A DNA stretch of 64,000 nucleotides from Lachnospiraceae bacterium. Lineage in GTDB: Bacteria; Bacillota; Clostridia; Lachnospirales; Lachnospiraceae. The notes under the pieces are model-generated. The model was given only the letters and a program-made list of their open reading frames with translations, was not told the origin of the DNA and ran no database searches. The first letter of the stretch is position 1. Every line of letters starts with the position of its first letter. This document shows positions 1-8,345 of the stretch, piece after piece. The stretch is taken from contig CAJTDN010000005.1 of the NCBI GenBank assembly GCA_910574865.1, positions 287,956 to 351,955 on the forward strand, given 5' to 3'. The position numbers were made by a program, and so were the translations under genes.

Positions 1-235
1 CTGGTGAATGAATCGAATGGATTTCATTGGAATTCACGATGATAATATCGCCCTCGCGCAACGGGTGTTCCACCTCGTTGATAAAGAACTGCAAACCACC
101 CTCAAGCACCGCGAAAATCTCAATGGAACGGTGCCAGTGCTTGTCACGGTAATAATTGCCGTCACCACCCTCGAACAAAAACATCTTGAACGGCAAATCG
201 TCGTTTGGCATCACCAATTCATGGGGAAACTGCAT
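1..235 (-). CDS. AraC-family transcriptional regulator, N-terminal part (cut by window edge)
   Basis: The reading frame opens at an ATG at 235 behind a GGGAGGGAG ribosome binding site and runs off the left edge, so only about 78 residues are visible. They resemble the cupin-like sensing domain of AraC regulators: a histidine-containing HWHRSIEI segment, then EGDIIIVNSNEIHS. The next gene upstream on the same strand encodes a second AraC regulator with an equivalent N-terminus and ends only about 25 bp before this start, so the two are probably co-transcribed. The DNA-binding half lies outside the window, so the family call rests on the sensing domain and the neighbour. Confidence 0.7.
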   Translation of the reverse strand, partial: MQFPHELVMPNDDLPFKMFLFEGGDGNYYRDKHWHRSIEIFAVLEGGLQFFINEVEHPLREGDIIIVNSNEIHSIHSP

Positions 236-260
236 GATTTCTCCCTCCCTTTCTTTATTC

Positions 261-1259
261 TTATTCATGGCCTACGATCTGGTCTTCCCCATCCACGCAC
301 CGCCGTCCGGCTGGTTCCTTCGGTTCGTGCTCCTGGCATCGTCCGACCTCCCTTTCCTCGCGCGCCCTGCTTTTGCCCCTATACTCCCGTGGCGTCACCC
401 CTTCCTCTTTCTTGAACTGGCGGATAAAGTAACTGACATTGTCAAAACCGCAGTCCAGGCTGATTTCCAACACCGGCTTCGTCGTGTCGCGAAGCATTTC
501 CTTCGCCCGCTCCAGCCGGTGCGAAATCAGATACTGTATCGGCGGGACTCCCGCGATTTCCTTAAAAAAATGGCACAAATACTGCGGGTTGCATTGCACC
601 TGCCCCGCCATGTCGTCCAACGTCACCTTTTCCGCAAAATGCTCCTGCACGTATGTGACGATTCGCTTGTAACGGTCAATTTTCTCCTTCTCCGCCGCGC
701 TGAGCACGCTTTCGGTAGAAAGGATTTTATTTCTTTTTTTTAATAAAAATAACAATCGGTAAAGATTCAGTTTCGTCTCCAGATAATCGACATCGTCAGG
801 GTAATACTGAAAACGGCAAAGTTGCTCGAAAACATCCTTTATTTCCCCATAGCCATCCTCCCCCACCCGTACCATGTGCGGCAACGACTCCATTCCCGCC
901 AAAATCGGTCCCGTCAGCTTGTCCTCTATCACGTCATGGTAGGCAAATTTCAAAATATATGGGTTAAAGATCACCGCGTCGTGCACCGTCCCCCGATGGC
1001 ATCCTTCCAGCCTGTGCAGCTCCCCGCTGTTGACAAAGCAAAAGTCGCCCTCCCGTAAGATCATGTTTTCCAGGTTCAGTTCCATTCGGAACGTCCCCTT
1101 GCGAATATGCAGCAATTCCACCTCGTGGTGCCAGTGCCGTTCCACAAAAAAACCATCGGCGTACTGCGGCGTGTGCTCCGGAGAAAAGTGCAGCCTCACC
1201 AGCGGCTTTTCCACCGTCCCATGCCACGCGTCCTCCTCTAAAGAATGTTCCTTGTTCAT
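261..1259 (-). CDS. AraC-family transcriptional regulator
   Basis: A 332-residue regulator. An N-terminal cupin-like ligand-binding domain (about residues 20-110, with HWHHEVELLHI and EGDFCFVNSGELH) is followed by the C-terminal double helix-turn-helix (about residues 205-300). The second helix-turn-helix carries the family signature around CGFDNVSYFIRQFKK and GVTPREYR. The start at 1259 is chosen because an AGGGAGGG site lies just upstream; a longer frame to 1586 would run through a structured repeat region. It is divergent from a GH31 alpha-glucosidase, so sugar-responsive control of that gene is a reasonable inference. The last 30 or so residues are charged and beyond the usual domain end. 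Confidence 0.88.
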   Translation of the reverse strand: MNKEHSLEEDAWHGTVEKPLVRLHFSPEHTPQYADGFFVERHWHHEVELLHIRKGTFRMELNLENMILREGDFCFVNSGELHRLEGCHRGTVHDAVIFNPYILKFAYHDVIEDKLTGPILAGMESLPHMVRVGEDGYGEIKDVFEQLCRFQYYPDDVDYLETKLNLYRLLFLLKKRNKILSTESVLSAAEKEKIDRYKRIVTYVQEHFAEKVTLDDMAGQVQCNPQYLCHFFKEIAGVPPIQYLISHRLERAKEMLRDTTKPVLEISLDCGFDNVSYFIRQFKKEEGVTPREYRGKSRAREEREVGRCQEHEPKEPAGRRCVDGEDQIVGHE

Positions 1260-1381
1260 AGAGCCCTCCCTACGCTTTTCACGCGGCGACCCTTCGCAAG
1301 CTGCAAAACCATGCGCCATAGGCGCATGCCGCCCTTTGCAAGGGCTTTCGTTTCTCGCTTTCAGGCGGTCGCCCCTTTCAA

Positions 1382-1446
1382 GTTCGTAGATACGAAGCCT
1401 GTCGTTTTGCAAGCAAGCTTGCAACGCCGGTTTCATATCTACGAAC
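1382..1446. repeat. Stem-loop repeat in the 1260-1569 divergent intergenic region
   Basis: An 11-bp perfect inverted repeat (1382-1392 with 1436-1446) encloses a 30-bp block (1399-1428) that recurs at 8278-8307 with 26 of 30 matches. A second hairpin, CATGCGCC-ATA-GGCGCATG, lies at about 1310-1328. The whole 310-base gap between the AraC gene and the GH31 gene holds these hairpins and then AT-rich promoter-like DNA next to the GH31 start. Whether it acts as operator, RNA element or mobile repeat cannot be read from sequence. Confidence 0.6.
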
Positions 1447-1569
1447 CGTGAAAATCTGTCTTTTTCGCAAGATTGTGTTATTATTGTATGAAATAATGCA
1501 AGATATTTCAATCCTTTTATGTAAAAATAGTATAAAAATACGAAATGTGAATCCAAGGAGGTTTTTATC

Positions 1570-3525
1570 ATGATTACAAAGTACACTTATGGCAACCCAT
1601 TCGACACCGAGGCCATCATGACGCCAATTCCGGCCACGGGGGGCACGCCCGTGCACGGCAGCGTTTCCCTTGATGGAGGATTTACCTTTTCTTATACAAT
1701 GGCCGCCCATGACGTCGTGTATGGGCTTGGCGAGGCGATACGCGGCATTAACAAGCGCGGGCACCGCTATGTCAGCAACTGCTCCGACGTGCCGGACCAT
1801 GTCGAAGACTTGCCATCCTTGTACGGTGCGCACAACTTTTTAATTGTCGACGGCAGGGAGACCTTCGGCTTGTTCTTTGATTATCCGGCGGCGATAACCT
1901 TTGACGTCGGCCACTCGCTACAAGACGAATTGACCGTTTCCTGCGAGGAGGCCGACCTCGACCTCTACGTCATTGAGGGGGAAAGTGCCTACGATATCGT
2001 AAGACAGTTCCGCAAAATCATCGGCCGTAGCTATATCCCGCCGAAATTCGCTTTTGGCTTCGGCCAGAGCCGCTGGGGCTACACGACCGCCGAGGATTTC
2101 AAAAACGTCGTGAAACAATACCGCGAAAACCACATTCCTATGGATTTACTTTACATGGACATTGATTACATGGAGGGCTACAAGGACTTTACCGTCAACG
2201 AGAAGAACTTCCCGGATTTCAAGGCGTTTGTCGAGGAGATGAAGGCTCAGGATATCCACCTCGTTCCCATTATCGACGCGGGCGTCAAAATCGAGGAAGG
2301 CTACGATGTCTACGAGGAAGGCGTGAAAAATAATTATTTTTGCAAACGCGAGGACGGCAGTGATTTCGCGGCGGCGGTGTGGCCGGGGCGCACCCATTTT
2401 CCGGACATGCTGAACAAGGATGCCCGCGAATGGTTTGGCAGCAAATATGAAATCCTGGTTTCACAAGGCATCGACGCGTTCTGGAACGACATGAACGAGC
2501 CCGCCATTTTCTATAGCGATGAGGGATTGGCCGAATACAAGGAATTCTTACAAAAATACATGGATGACAAGGACGGCCAGATTCCGTTTTTCGCCGTCCA
2601 ATACCTGCCAAAAATGTTGTCCAACAGCCCGAAGGATTACGAGCGGTTTTACCACAACGTGAACGGGAAAATGGTCCGCCATGACAAGGTGCACAACCTT
2701 TTTGGCTACAACATGACCCGCGCGGCGGGCGAGGCGTTTGAAAAGATTAGCCCCGACAAGCGGATTCTCATGTTTTCCCGCTCCTCCTACATCGGAATGC
2801 ACCGCTACGGCGGCATTTGGACGGGCGACAACAAGTCCTGGTGGTCGCACCTTTTGATGAACCTGAAAATGATGCCGTCGCTCAACATGTGCGGGTTCCT
2901 TTACTCGGGTGCCGACTTGGGCGGCTTCGGGGCCGACACGACCCGCGACCTTTTGCTCCGCTGGCTGGCACTCGGCATCTTTACCCCGCTGATGCGCAAC
3001 CATGCGGCAATAAGGACGCGCGAACAAGAATTCTATCAATTTGAAAACGTGGAAGACTTCCGCCACGTGGTCGGCGTGCGCTACCGCCTAATTCCGTACC
3101 TTTACAGCGAATTCATGAAAGCCGCCTTAAATGACGACATGTATTTCAAGCCGTTGGCGTTCGACTATCCGGGGGACGAGATGGCCCGCGAGGTTGAAGA
3201 CCAGTTGATGCTGGGCAATGAAATCATGATCGCGCCGGTATACACGCAGAATGCGTCCGGACGCTACGTCTACCTGCCGGAGGAAATGAAATTCGTCAAG
3301 TTCATGCCGGACGGAAGCATTTATGAGGAAACATTGCCACAAGGGTCGCATTATGTAAAAATTGCCTTGAACGAAGTTTCCATGTTCATTCGCAAGGGCA
3401 AATGCGTGCCAGTCGTGGACGTGGCGGAGTCCGTGGACAAAATCGACATGGACACGCTCAAATATATCGGCTACGAAGGTGCAACGTACGACTTGTACGA
3501 GGATGACGGCATCAGCCGGATTTGA
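1570..3525 (+). CDS. Glycoside hydrolase family 31 alpha-glucosidase
   Basis: A 651-residue enzyme hydrolysing alpha-linked glucosides or xylosides from the non-reducing end. The GH31 signature FWNDMNEP is present with the nucleophile Asp at residue 307, and the acid/base region WTGDN has Asp420. An N-terminal beta domain (VVYGLGEAIRGINKRG) precedes the barrel, and a beta-sandwich tail follows. No signal peptide is seen, so it acts in the cytoplasm on imported oligosaccharides. The start has a clear AGGAGG site 8 bases upstream. The divergent AraC gene is the likely regulator. Exact substrate (maltose, isomaltose or xylosyl) is not decidable from the motifs. Confidence 0.93.
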   Translation: MITKYTYGNPFDTEAIMTPIPATGGTPVHGSVSLDGGFTFSYTMAAHDVVYGLGEAIRGINKRGHRYVSNCSDVPDHVEDLPSLYGAHNFLIVDGRETFGLFFDYPAAITFDVGHSLQDELTVSCEEADLDLYVIEGESAYDIVRQFRKIIGRSYIPPKFAFGFGQSRWGYTTAEDFKNVVKQYRENHIPMDLLYMDIDYMEGYKDFTVNEKNFPDFKAFVEEMKAQDIHLVPIIDAGVKIEEGYDVYEEGVKNNYFCKREDGSDFAAAVWPGRTHFPDMLNKDAREWFGSKYEILVSQGIDAFWNDMNEPAIFYSDEGLAEYKEFLQKYMDDKDGQIPFFAVQYLPKMLSNSPKDYERFYHNVNGKMVRHDKVHNLFGYNMTRAAGEAFEKISPDKRILMFSRSSYIGMHRYGGIWTGDNKSWWSHLLMNLKMMPSLNMCGFLYSGADLGGFGADTTRDLLLRWLALGIFTPLMRNHAAIRTREQEFYQFENVEDFRHVVGVRYRLIPYLYSEFMKAALNDDMYFKPLAFDYPGDEMAREVEDQLMLGNEIMIAPVYTQNASGRYVYLPEEMKFVKFMPDGSIYEETLPQGSHYVKIALNEVSMFIRKGKCVPVVDVAESVDKIDMDTLKYIGYEGATYDLYEDDGISRI

Positions 3526-3543
3526 TATTACCGGAATCAAAAG

Positions 3544-3586
3544 GGCATGTATGACATGCTTGCGACGTCCGCGTGCCATACATGCC
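3544..3586. repeat. Hairpin between GH31 gene and deoB
   Basis: A perfect 10-bp inverted repeat, GGCATGTATG (3544-3553) and CATACATGCC (3577-3586), with further partial pairing inside. It lacks a U-tract and sits just before the clear intrinsic terminator at 3636. Confidence 0.55.
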
Positions 3587-3635
3587 ACGCCTCATAATCG
3601 GCGGCGGCATGCCCCGCGCGGGCAACCGTGGTAAA

Positions 3636-3670
3636 ACAAGGGGGCTGTCGGGTAATGACTGCCCCCTTGT
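3636..3670. terminator. Bidirectional intrinsic terminator
   Basis: A perfect 10-bp stem, ACAAGGGGGC at 3636-3645 with its complement at 3661-3670. T-rich DNA follows on both strands (TTTTAC on the minus side). It separates the convergent GH31 and deoB genes. Confidence 0.8.
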
Positions 3671-3673
3671 TCA

Positions 3674-4867
3674 TTACTTCAACAAATTTAAAATGGAAGT
3701 TCCAATCGTCCCCTCCGGCATCCCCACGCCGAAATTGTCGCAGACCGTCGCCCCGATTACCGCGAACCCATCCTGCACCGGCAGTGCCCCACCAAGCTCA
3801 AACCCCTTGGAATAGGCCAGAAATGGCACGTTTTCGCGCGTGTGGTCCGTTCCCCGGTACGTCGGGTCGTTCCCGTGGTCGGCGGTGAGAACCAGCAGGT
3901 CGTCCTCGCGCAACGCCTCCATCAAAATGCCCAGCTTCCCATCAAACTTTTCGATTTCCCGCGCGTACCCGTGCGGATCCCTCCGATGTCCCCACTGCGT
4001 GTCAAAATCCACCAGGTTCACAAAGCACAACCCATGAAAATCCCGCGCCGCCAGTTCAATGGTCTGCTCCATCCCGTGCACCGAACTCTTCGACAATATT
4101 TTTTCCGTGATTCCCTCCCCCGCGAAAATGTCAAAAATCTTGCCGACGCCAATCACGTCGTATCCGGCGTCCGCCAACGCGTCCAGTGCCGTGCGGCCAA
4201 ACGGCGGAACCACATAGTCATGACGGTTTTTCGTCCGCACAAACTCGCCCCTGCGCTTCCCGACGTAGGGACGGGCAATCACGCGCCCCACCTTCCATTC
4301 CTCCCTCATCGTCAGTTCCCTGGCAATCCGGCAGCAGCGATATAATTCTTCTAGCCCGAACGTCTCCTCGTTTCCGCAAATCTGCATGACGGAATCTGCC
4401 GACGTATAGACAATCATGTTCCCGGTGGCGATTTCCTCCTCCCCGTACTCGTCAATGACGGCCGTCCCGGCCGCGCTCTTGTTCCCGATTACCTTGTGTC
4501 CCGTCCGTGCCTCCAGTTCCGCGACCAGTTCCGGCGGAAAGCCATTCTCCGTAAACGTGATAAATGGCTTCGAAGTTTCCAGTCCCATCATTTCCCAATG
4601 CCCGGTCATCGTGTCCTTCCCCCGGCTCCGCTCGCGAAGTTCACCAAAATACCCGAGCGGACGTGCCACGGGCGGCACCTGCCTTAGCCCGCGCAAATTG
4701 GCAAGTCCCAAACCCTGCAAATGAGGAATACAAAACTCATCCACGCTTTGCGAAATATGCCCCAGCGTGTCGGCTCCCTCGTCCCCGTATTCCGCCGCGT
4801 CCTTCGCGCAGCCAATTCCCAGAGAATCCAGCACGATTACGAACACCCTGTTAAATCTTCCAGTCAA
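3674..4867 (-). CDS. deoB: Phosphopentomutase
   Basis: Interconverts ribose-1-phosphate and ribose-5-phosphate (and the deoxy forms) in nucleoside salvage; a manganese-dependent cytoplasmic enzyme of the alkaline phosphatase superfamily. Family signatures are [12 protein letters not shown] at the N-terminus, [10 protein letters not shown] near residue 85, and the metal-binding TADHGNDPT and GTDHTREN near the C-terminus. I place the start at a TTG at 4867, preceded by GGGAG, giving 397 residues, the usual family length. In-frame codons continue upstream to an ATG at 4909 but have no ribosome binding site there. It is monocistronic here, with no nucleoside phosphorylase beside it. Confidence 0.93.
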   Translation of the reverse strand: MTGRFNRVFVIVLDSLGIGCAKDAAEYGDEGADTLGHISQSVDEFCIPHLQGLGLANLRGLRQVPPVARPLGYFGELRERSRGKDTMTGHWEMMGLETSKPFITFTENGFPPELVAELEARTGHKVIGNKSAAGTAVIDEYGEEEIATGNMIVYTSADSVMQICGNEETFGLEELYRCCRIARELTMREEWKVGRVIARPYVGKRRGEFVRTKNRHDYVVPPFGRTALDALADAGYDVIGVGKIFDIFAGEGITEKILSKSSVHGMEQTIELAARDFHGLCFVNLVDFDTQWGHRRDPHGYAREIEKFDGKLGILMEALREDDLLVLTADHGNDPTYRGTDHTRENVPFLAYSKGFELGGALPVQDGFAVIGATVCDNFGVGMPEGTIGTSILNLLK

Positions 4868-5073
4868 CTTCCATCCACTCCCTTTTCCATTTTTAGGCGA
4901 AACTTCCATATGAAACCATCGTGTAAATGACAATGCGTCATTCGCGCTTCACTATTTATGTAACACTACAAATACAGTATATTTCTTTTCGTCTGAAAAA
5001 TCCAATAAAATTTTCTTTTTTTACAAATTTTATATTTCTAAAAAAAACTCTTTCTTTTTTTGCCAAACTGTAT

Positions 5074-5079
5074 TATAAT
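5074..5079 (+). promoter_or_regulatory. -10 element of the tRNA-Ala promoter
   Basis: TATAAT lies 8 bases before the tRNA 5' end in a very T-rich stretch. A convincing -35 is not visible (TTTCTT at 5051-5056 has suitable spacing). Confidence 0.5.
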
Positions 5080-5087
5080 GGACACAT

Positions 5088-5160
5088 GGGGCATTAGCGC
5101 AGTTGGGAGCGCGCAACATTCGCATTGTTGAGGCCAGGGGTTCGAATCCCCTATGCTCCA
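5088..5160 (+). tRNA. tRNA-Ala (anticodon CGC)
   Basis: A 73-base cloverleaf. The acceptor stem GGGGCAT/ATGCTCC contains the G3-U70 wobble pair that identifies alanine tRNAs. The D arm closes with GCGC/GCGC. The anticodon stem is CAACA/TGTTG with loop TTCGCAT, giving anticodon CGC (codon GCG). The T arm is AGGGG-TTCGAAT-CCCCT and the discriminator is A. CCA is not encoded. A transcription terminator follows at once, so it is a single-tRNA transcript. Confidence 0.93.
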
Positions 5161-5165
5161 CGTAC

Positions 5166-5196
5166 AATGGGATTTCCGATGGAAGTCCCATTTTTT
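5166..5196 (+). terminator. Intrinsic terminator of tRNA-Ala
   Basis: AATGGGATTTC pairs with GAAGTCCCATT (with one wobble), followed by a run of T. Confidence 0.8.
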
Positions 5197-5397
5197 GTGT
5201 GATTAGAAGCTTCGCTCCTACCATGCAAAAACCTCCAGGGGATACGCACCGACACGGGAAGAAATCTGCCTCTAAAACCGTGCCTGACATTCCTGCCCAT
5301 TTCCAACACATTTTCCGCACATTTTCTCTCCATCCCCATATACTATAAGTGAGAAATATTTTTTCCACGTCACTTGTGAGGATGGAAGGAGTCCAAA

Positions 5398-5649
5398 ATG
5401 AAAACGACCGTCGACATCTTATCAGACAAAAAAGAACCGCCAGGGAACAATTACCGCAAAGGCACTTGTAAACAAACCTATGTCACTTACGTGATTCAAC
5501 CGGGCGACACCCTACAAGGGCTTGCCGAAAAATTTGACACTACCTGCCAGACCCTGCTCGCGCTGAACCGCCTCGCGGCACCGCCCCGCCTTTACCGCGG
5601 CAATACCCTGCGCATACCGGAAAACTGCGAAAAAATATTTTCTAAATAG
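5398..5649 (+). CDS. LysM-domain protein
   Basis: An 83-residue protein with a single LysM module (about residues 29-75: YVIQPGDTLQGLAEKFDTTCQTLLALN...RGNTLRIP, interrupted here). LysM binds N-acetylglucosamine polymers such as peptidoglycan. There is no signal peptide and the N-terminal 25 residues are polar, so it may be cytoplasmic, exported by another route, or spore-associated. An AAGGAG site precedes the start. No other domain is attached. The 3' side leads into a hairpin-rich region with a terminator. Confidence 0.8.
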   Translation: MKTTVDILSDKKEPPGNNYRKGTCKQTYVTYVIQPGDTLQGLAEKFDTTCQTLLALNRLAAPPRLYRGNTLRIPENCEKIFSK

Positions 5650-5734
5650 GTTTTTAAGAGTTTCGTAATAAATTTTCGTCTTCTTTTAGAGAATCAACAT
5701 ATTTTGGACACATTTTGTGAGTATACTAAATGTC

Positions 5735-5880
5735 AGATAGTTGATAAACAACTATCTCCCCCCTCATAAAGTTTAGACATCTTGAGGGAAACCTCAGGAT
5801 GTCGCACTTTACTCTCATTCCTTTAGATAACTATAAACAAGAAAAGCCGCTGACCGAAAGGTTGGCGGTTTTTCTTTGTT
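5735..5880 (+). ncRNA. Candidate small structured RNA or 3' UTR ending in an intrinsic terminator
   Basis: Between the LysM gene and a broken nuclease gene lie three consecutive hairpins. GATAGTTG/CAACTATC is near 5735. A stem ACATCTTGAGG/CCTCAGGATGT with a GAAA loop is near 5771-5796. A terminator GCCGCTGACC-GAAA-GGTTGGCGGT followed by T5 ends near 5878. Two GNRA-type tetraloops and a terminator suggest a defined transcript. No known RNA class was recognised and no clear promoter was found, so it may simply be the tail of the LysM mRNA. Confidence 0.4.
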
Positions 5881-5964
5881 GGCGCATCCAATTAACGTGC
5901 GCCAACAAAGAAATAACTCGATATTTATCTTGGCATCTCCTCCATATGTCAAAACCACGCCTTC

Positions 5965-6539
5965 TTACACGGTTTCTAACACGGGATTTTTTCCAGCAAT
6001 AACGTCCTCAATATCCTTTTTGCTCTTACTGGTAGCGAGAGTTATTTGTTCTAAAGTAAACCCGTTATTATACATGTTCAAAATGACTTGCGCCATCCCT
6101 TGCGCCATCCCTTGCGCCATCCCTTGCGCCATCCCTTGCGCCATCCCTTGCTCCCTGCTCTTCTTTTTGTCAATTTCAATTTCTTCTTTCATCAATTCCC
6201 TTAATGCTTCACACCTGACAGAATCCCTCCTTACTTGTTCGTATAGTTCAAAATTGGCATTGACGCTGACCTGGAGTACGGCTTCAATATTGCTTCGCTC
6301 TCTGACATCCGTCACCTTACCCGAATTCTTTAAAAACTCTTTAATATCTTCAATATCCTTTCCTGTTCGCTCTCTTTTATCACCAAAAGATCGATGCGAA
6401 TAGGTTCCTTGCTCAAGTTATACTCCGATATCAAGTCAAGTTCCTTGATATTTTCCCGCAATTCTAATTCGGCAGCCGCACAAAATGCCGGACGCCACTG
6501 TATTTTGTCTGGTAATTCTCTCACCGTTTCGCCTCCCAT
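5965..6539 (-). pseudogene. Frameshifted Rpn/PD-(D/E)XK-type nuclease gene
   Basis: Two reading frames cover one family. The upstream 69 residues (6330-6539) contain LISEYNLSKEPIRIDLLVIK, typical of the Rpn/PD-(D/E)XK transposase-like nuclease group. The downstream frame (5965-6315) contains the usual C-terminal helical part (VNANFELYEQVRRD, RCEALRELMKEE). The frames meet near 6320-6360, where the second frame reads GKDIEDIKEFLKNSGKV upstream of its only available start, a GTG with no ribosome binding site. The C-terminus carries five copies of Gly-Met-Ala-Gln from a 12-bp DNA repeat (about 6090-6150). I infer a decayed gene; an intact relative lies at 54.6-55.7 kb. Confidence 0.7.
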
Positions 6540-6708
6540 ATTTTATTGGGGGTGCACTCCCTGCCGTGGACATTTTCGCGACCATTTTTTGGTCACTTAC
6601 ATGCAACGGCTCCTCTATACTCTATTATAAATTTCAGCCTTTATTACGTCAATATAGATAATCACATAATTTTCTTAATTATAAGGTTACGGTTACAGTT
6701 CAGTCCCC

Positions 6709-6848
6709 GGCCAATCACCACGCTGATTGGCCGAGAGGATGCACGTAAATCTGGCCGATGCATCACCCGCTTTGCCGTAGGCAAACTAAAAATGCGGGTG
6801 ATGCCCGTTACAATTCGGACCCGCGCTGGCGCGGGGCTGAATTGTAAC
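6709..6848. repeat. Three tandem hairpins
   Basis: Three hairpins follow one another: GGCCAATCA/TGATTGGCC (6709-6732), CATCACCCGC/GCGGGTGATG (6761-6803) and GTTACAATTCGG/CTGAATTGTAAC (6807-6848). The last one's outer sequence recurs as GTTACAGTTCAG at about 6692-6703, making a larger inverted arrangement. No coding content is seen between 6540 and 7006. Confidence 0.6.
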
Positions 6849-6934
6849 AGGTTACGTGTTACTCCCCGGTCATACTTAAAGCTCCTACCGATTCGGGACT
6901 TGCACCCTCTGGAGACGTGCACCGCCGGGCGCAC
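6836..6934 (-). mobile_element. Probable 5' end of a truncated group II intron
   Basis: Read on the minus strand, the segment begins GTGCGCC at 6934, the conserved 5' boundary of bacterial group II introns. It continues with a GTCTCCAGAGGGTGCAAGTC-like domain I start. Homology appears to stop within about 100 bases, where the hairpin cluster begins; no intron-encoded protein, domain V or 3' end is visible. Family assignment rests on recognition of the 5' consensus alone. Confidence 0.4.
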
Positions 6935-6949
6935 CCCATAAAAGAAAAA

Positions 6950-6997
6950 CCGCCCCCGCGGGAATGCCTCGAACATTCCCGCGGGGACGGCTTTTCT
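6950..6997. terminator. Strong intrinsic terminator after yjfB-like gene
   Basis: CGCCCCCGCGGGAATG (from 6951) pairs almost perfectly with CATTCCCGCGGGGACG (6974-6989), and A/T runs on both sides make it usable from either strand. It lies just downstream of the minus-strand gene ending at 7007. Confidence 0.8.
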
Positions 6998-7006
6998 TCC
7001 ACTCCC

Positions 7007-7186
7007 TTACGCCCTCACGTCTATGTACTGTCCCAATCCTGGTGTGCTGGGAAGCATCTCGAACAGCTGCTGTGCGGCCATTTCCTGAGTGTCCATGGTT
7101 TCCTTCGCGACCGACAAGCTAACATTCATCTGCAGCTTCGCCGCACTCATTGCCATGCTGGTCAATGCGACATCTGAAACATCCAT
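7007..7186 (-). CDS. YjfB-like putative motility protein
   Basis: A 59-residue protein opening MDVSDVALTSMAMSAAK and ending GLGQYIDVRA, the pattern of the small YjfB family found beside or co-regulated with flagellar genes in Firmicutes; its function is not established. The start at 7186 has a consensus AGGAGG site 8 bases upstream and a strong terminator lies right after the stop, so this is a genuine short gene. It stands alone downstream of rsmA. Family recognition is from the N-terminal pattern and length. Confidence 0.75.
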   Translation of the reverse strand: MDVSDVALTSMAMSAAKLQMNVSLSVAKETMDTQEMAAQQLFEMLPSTPGLGQYIDVRA

Positions 7187-7326
7187 GCCGAAAACCTCCT
7201 TCCAGGGCGCGCCCTTTTCACGCGTCCGTCAAAATATACCCTTCCGGGCATACCACGTCAAATGCGCTTCGCGCCAGCGGACTCTTCGAGTCCGTCAAAG
7301 TATATATCGACACTTCCCGTGTTTTT

Positions 7327-8208
7327 CTAAACTATTTTTTTCATTTCCGCCAGACGGTTCGCCAGCATGGCAAATTCTTCCAACGTCAACGTTTCCCCCC
7401 GCACGCTCGCGCCCTTCCCAAGCGCGTCAATCGCCGACTCGACCTCCGCCTTGGAGAAATCCAGCTCCGGCGAATTTTTCAACCCGTTCGCCAATGTCTT
7501 CCTCCGCTGCCCGAACGACGCGCGAATGACACGAAACAACAGTCCCTCGTCCGCCACTCGAACCGGCGGGGTTTCGTGCCGCTCCAGACGGATGACCGCA
7601 GAACCAACCTTCGGCCTCGGCATAAAACAATTCGGCGGCACGTTTGCTGCCACATAAGGCCTCGCGTAATATTGCACCGCCAACGATAATGCCCCATAAT
7701 CCTTCTTCCCCGGCTCCGCCTGCATCCGCTCCGCCACTTCCTTTTGTACCATGACGGTCACGCTTCTTAACGGCACATGGCTCTCAAACAATCCCATGAT
7801 GATTGGCGTCGTAATATAATAAGGAAGGTTCGCCACCACCTTGATTGGCCGCCCCCCGTTATCCTCCCGCACGAGCCCCGCAATATCCACCTTCAGCACG
7901 TCGTCATTGATAATCCGCACATTTTCATAGCCGGACAACGTGTCCTCAAGGACCGGTATCAAATTTCTGTCAATCTCCACCGCCACGACTTTTCCCGCCG
8001 AACACGCCAAATACTGCGTCATCGTGCCAATTCCGGGGCCGATTTCGAGCACCATGTCCTCCTTCGTGATATCCGCCGCGCGGATAATCTTGTCCAACAC
8101 GCGCGTGTCAATCAAGAAATTCTGCCCGAACTTCTTCTGGAAACGAAACTGATATTTCTGTAAAACGGCAATCGTGTTCTGCGGATTGCCAAGCGTCGGC
8201 TCCTTCAT
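7327..8208 (-). CDS. rsmA: 16S rRNA (adenine1518/1519-N6) dimethyltransferase
   Basis: KsgA/RsmA dimethylates two adenines in helix 45 of 16S rRNA late in 30S assembly, using S-adenosylmethionine. The 293-residue protein has the characteristic RFQKKFGQNFLID, the SAM-binding EIGPGIGTMT, motif IV NLPYYITTPI, and the C-terminal helical region with FGQRRKTLANGL. The ATG at 8208 follows a GGGGAGG site, so codons further upstream are not used. tatD lies upstream on the same strand (the usual rsmA neighbour in Firmicutes) but is separated by a 137-base gap containing a repeat hairpin. Confidence 0.96.
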   Translation of the reverse strand: MKEPTLGNPQNTIAVLQKYQFRFQKKFGQNFLIDTRVLDKIIRAADITKEDMVLEIGPGIGTMTQYLACSAGKVVAVEIDRNLIPVLEDTLSGYENVRIINDDVLKVDIAGLVREDNGGRPIKVVANLPYYITTPIIMGLFESHVPLRSVTVMVQKEVAERMQAEPGKKDYGALSLAVQYYARPYVAANVPPNCFMPRPKVGSAVIRLERHETPPVRVADEGLLFRVIRASFGQRRKTLANGLKNSPELDFSKAEVESAIDALGKGASVRGETLTLEEFAMLANRLAEMKKIV

Positions 8209-8268
8209 TCCTACCTCCCCATGTTCCATGAAACCTGACCGTTCGGCGCCCTTTTCGGGTTGTGGGAG

Positions 8269-8318
8269 ACAAGGAACCTGGCGTTATGCAGGCAAGCTTA
8301 CAACGCCTCATTCCTTGT
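8269..8318. repeat. Nested stem-loop repeat between tatD and rsmA
   Basis: ACAAGGAA/TTCCTTGT (8269-8276, 8311-8318) encloses GGCGTT/AACGCC (8280-8285, 8302-8307). The inner 30 bases (8278-8307) match 26 of 30 bases of 1399-1428. The outer stems of the two copies differ in sequence, so pairing is kept while bases vary. Confidence 0.65.
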
Positions 8319-8345
8319 TTCCCCGCCCCGTGAAAAGTAACGAAC

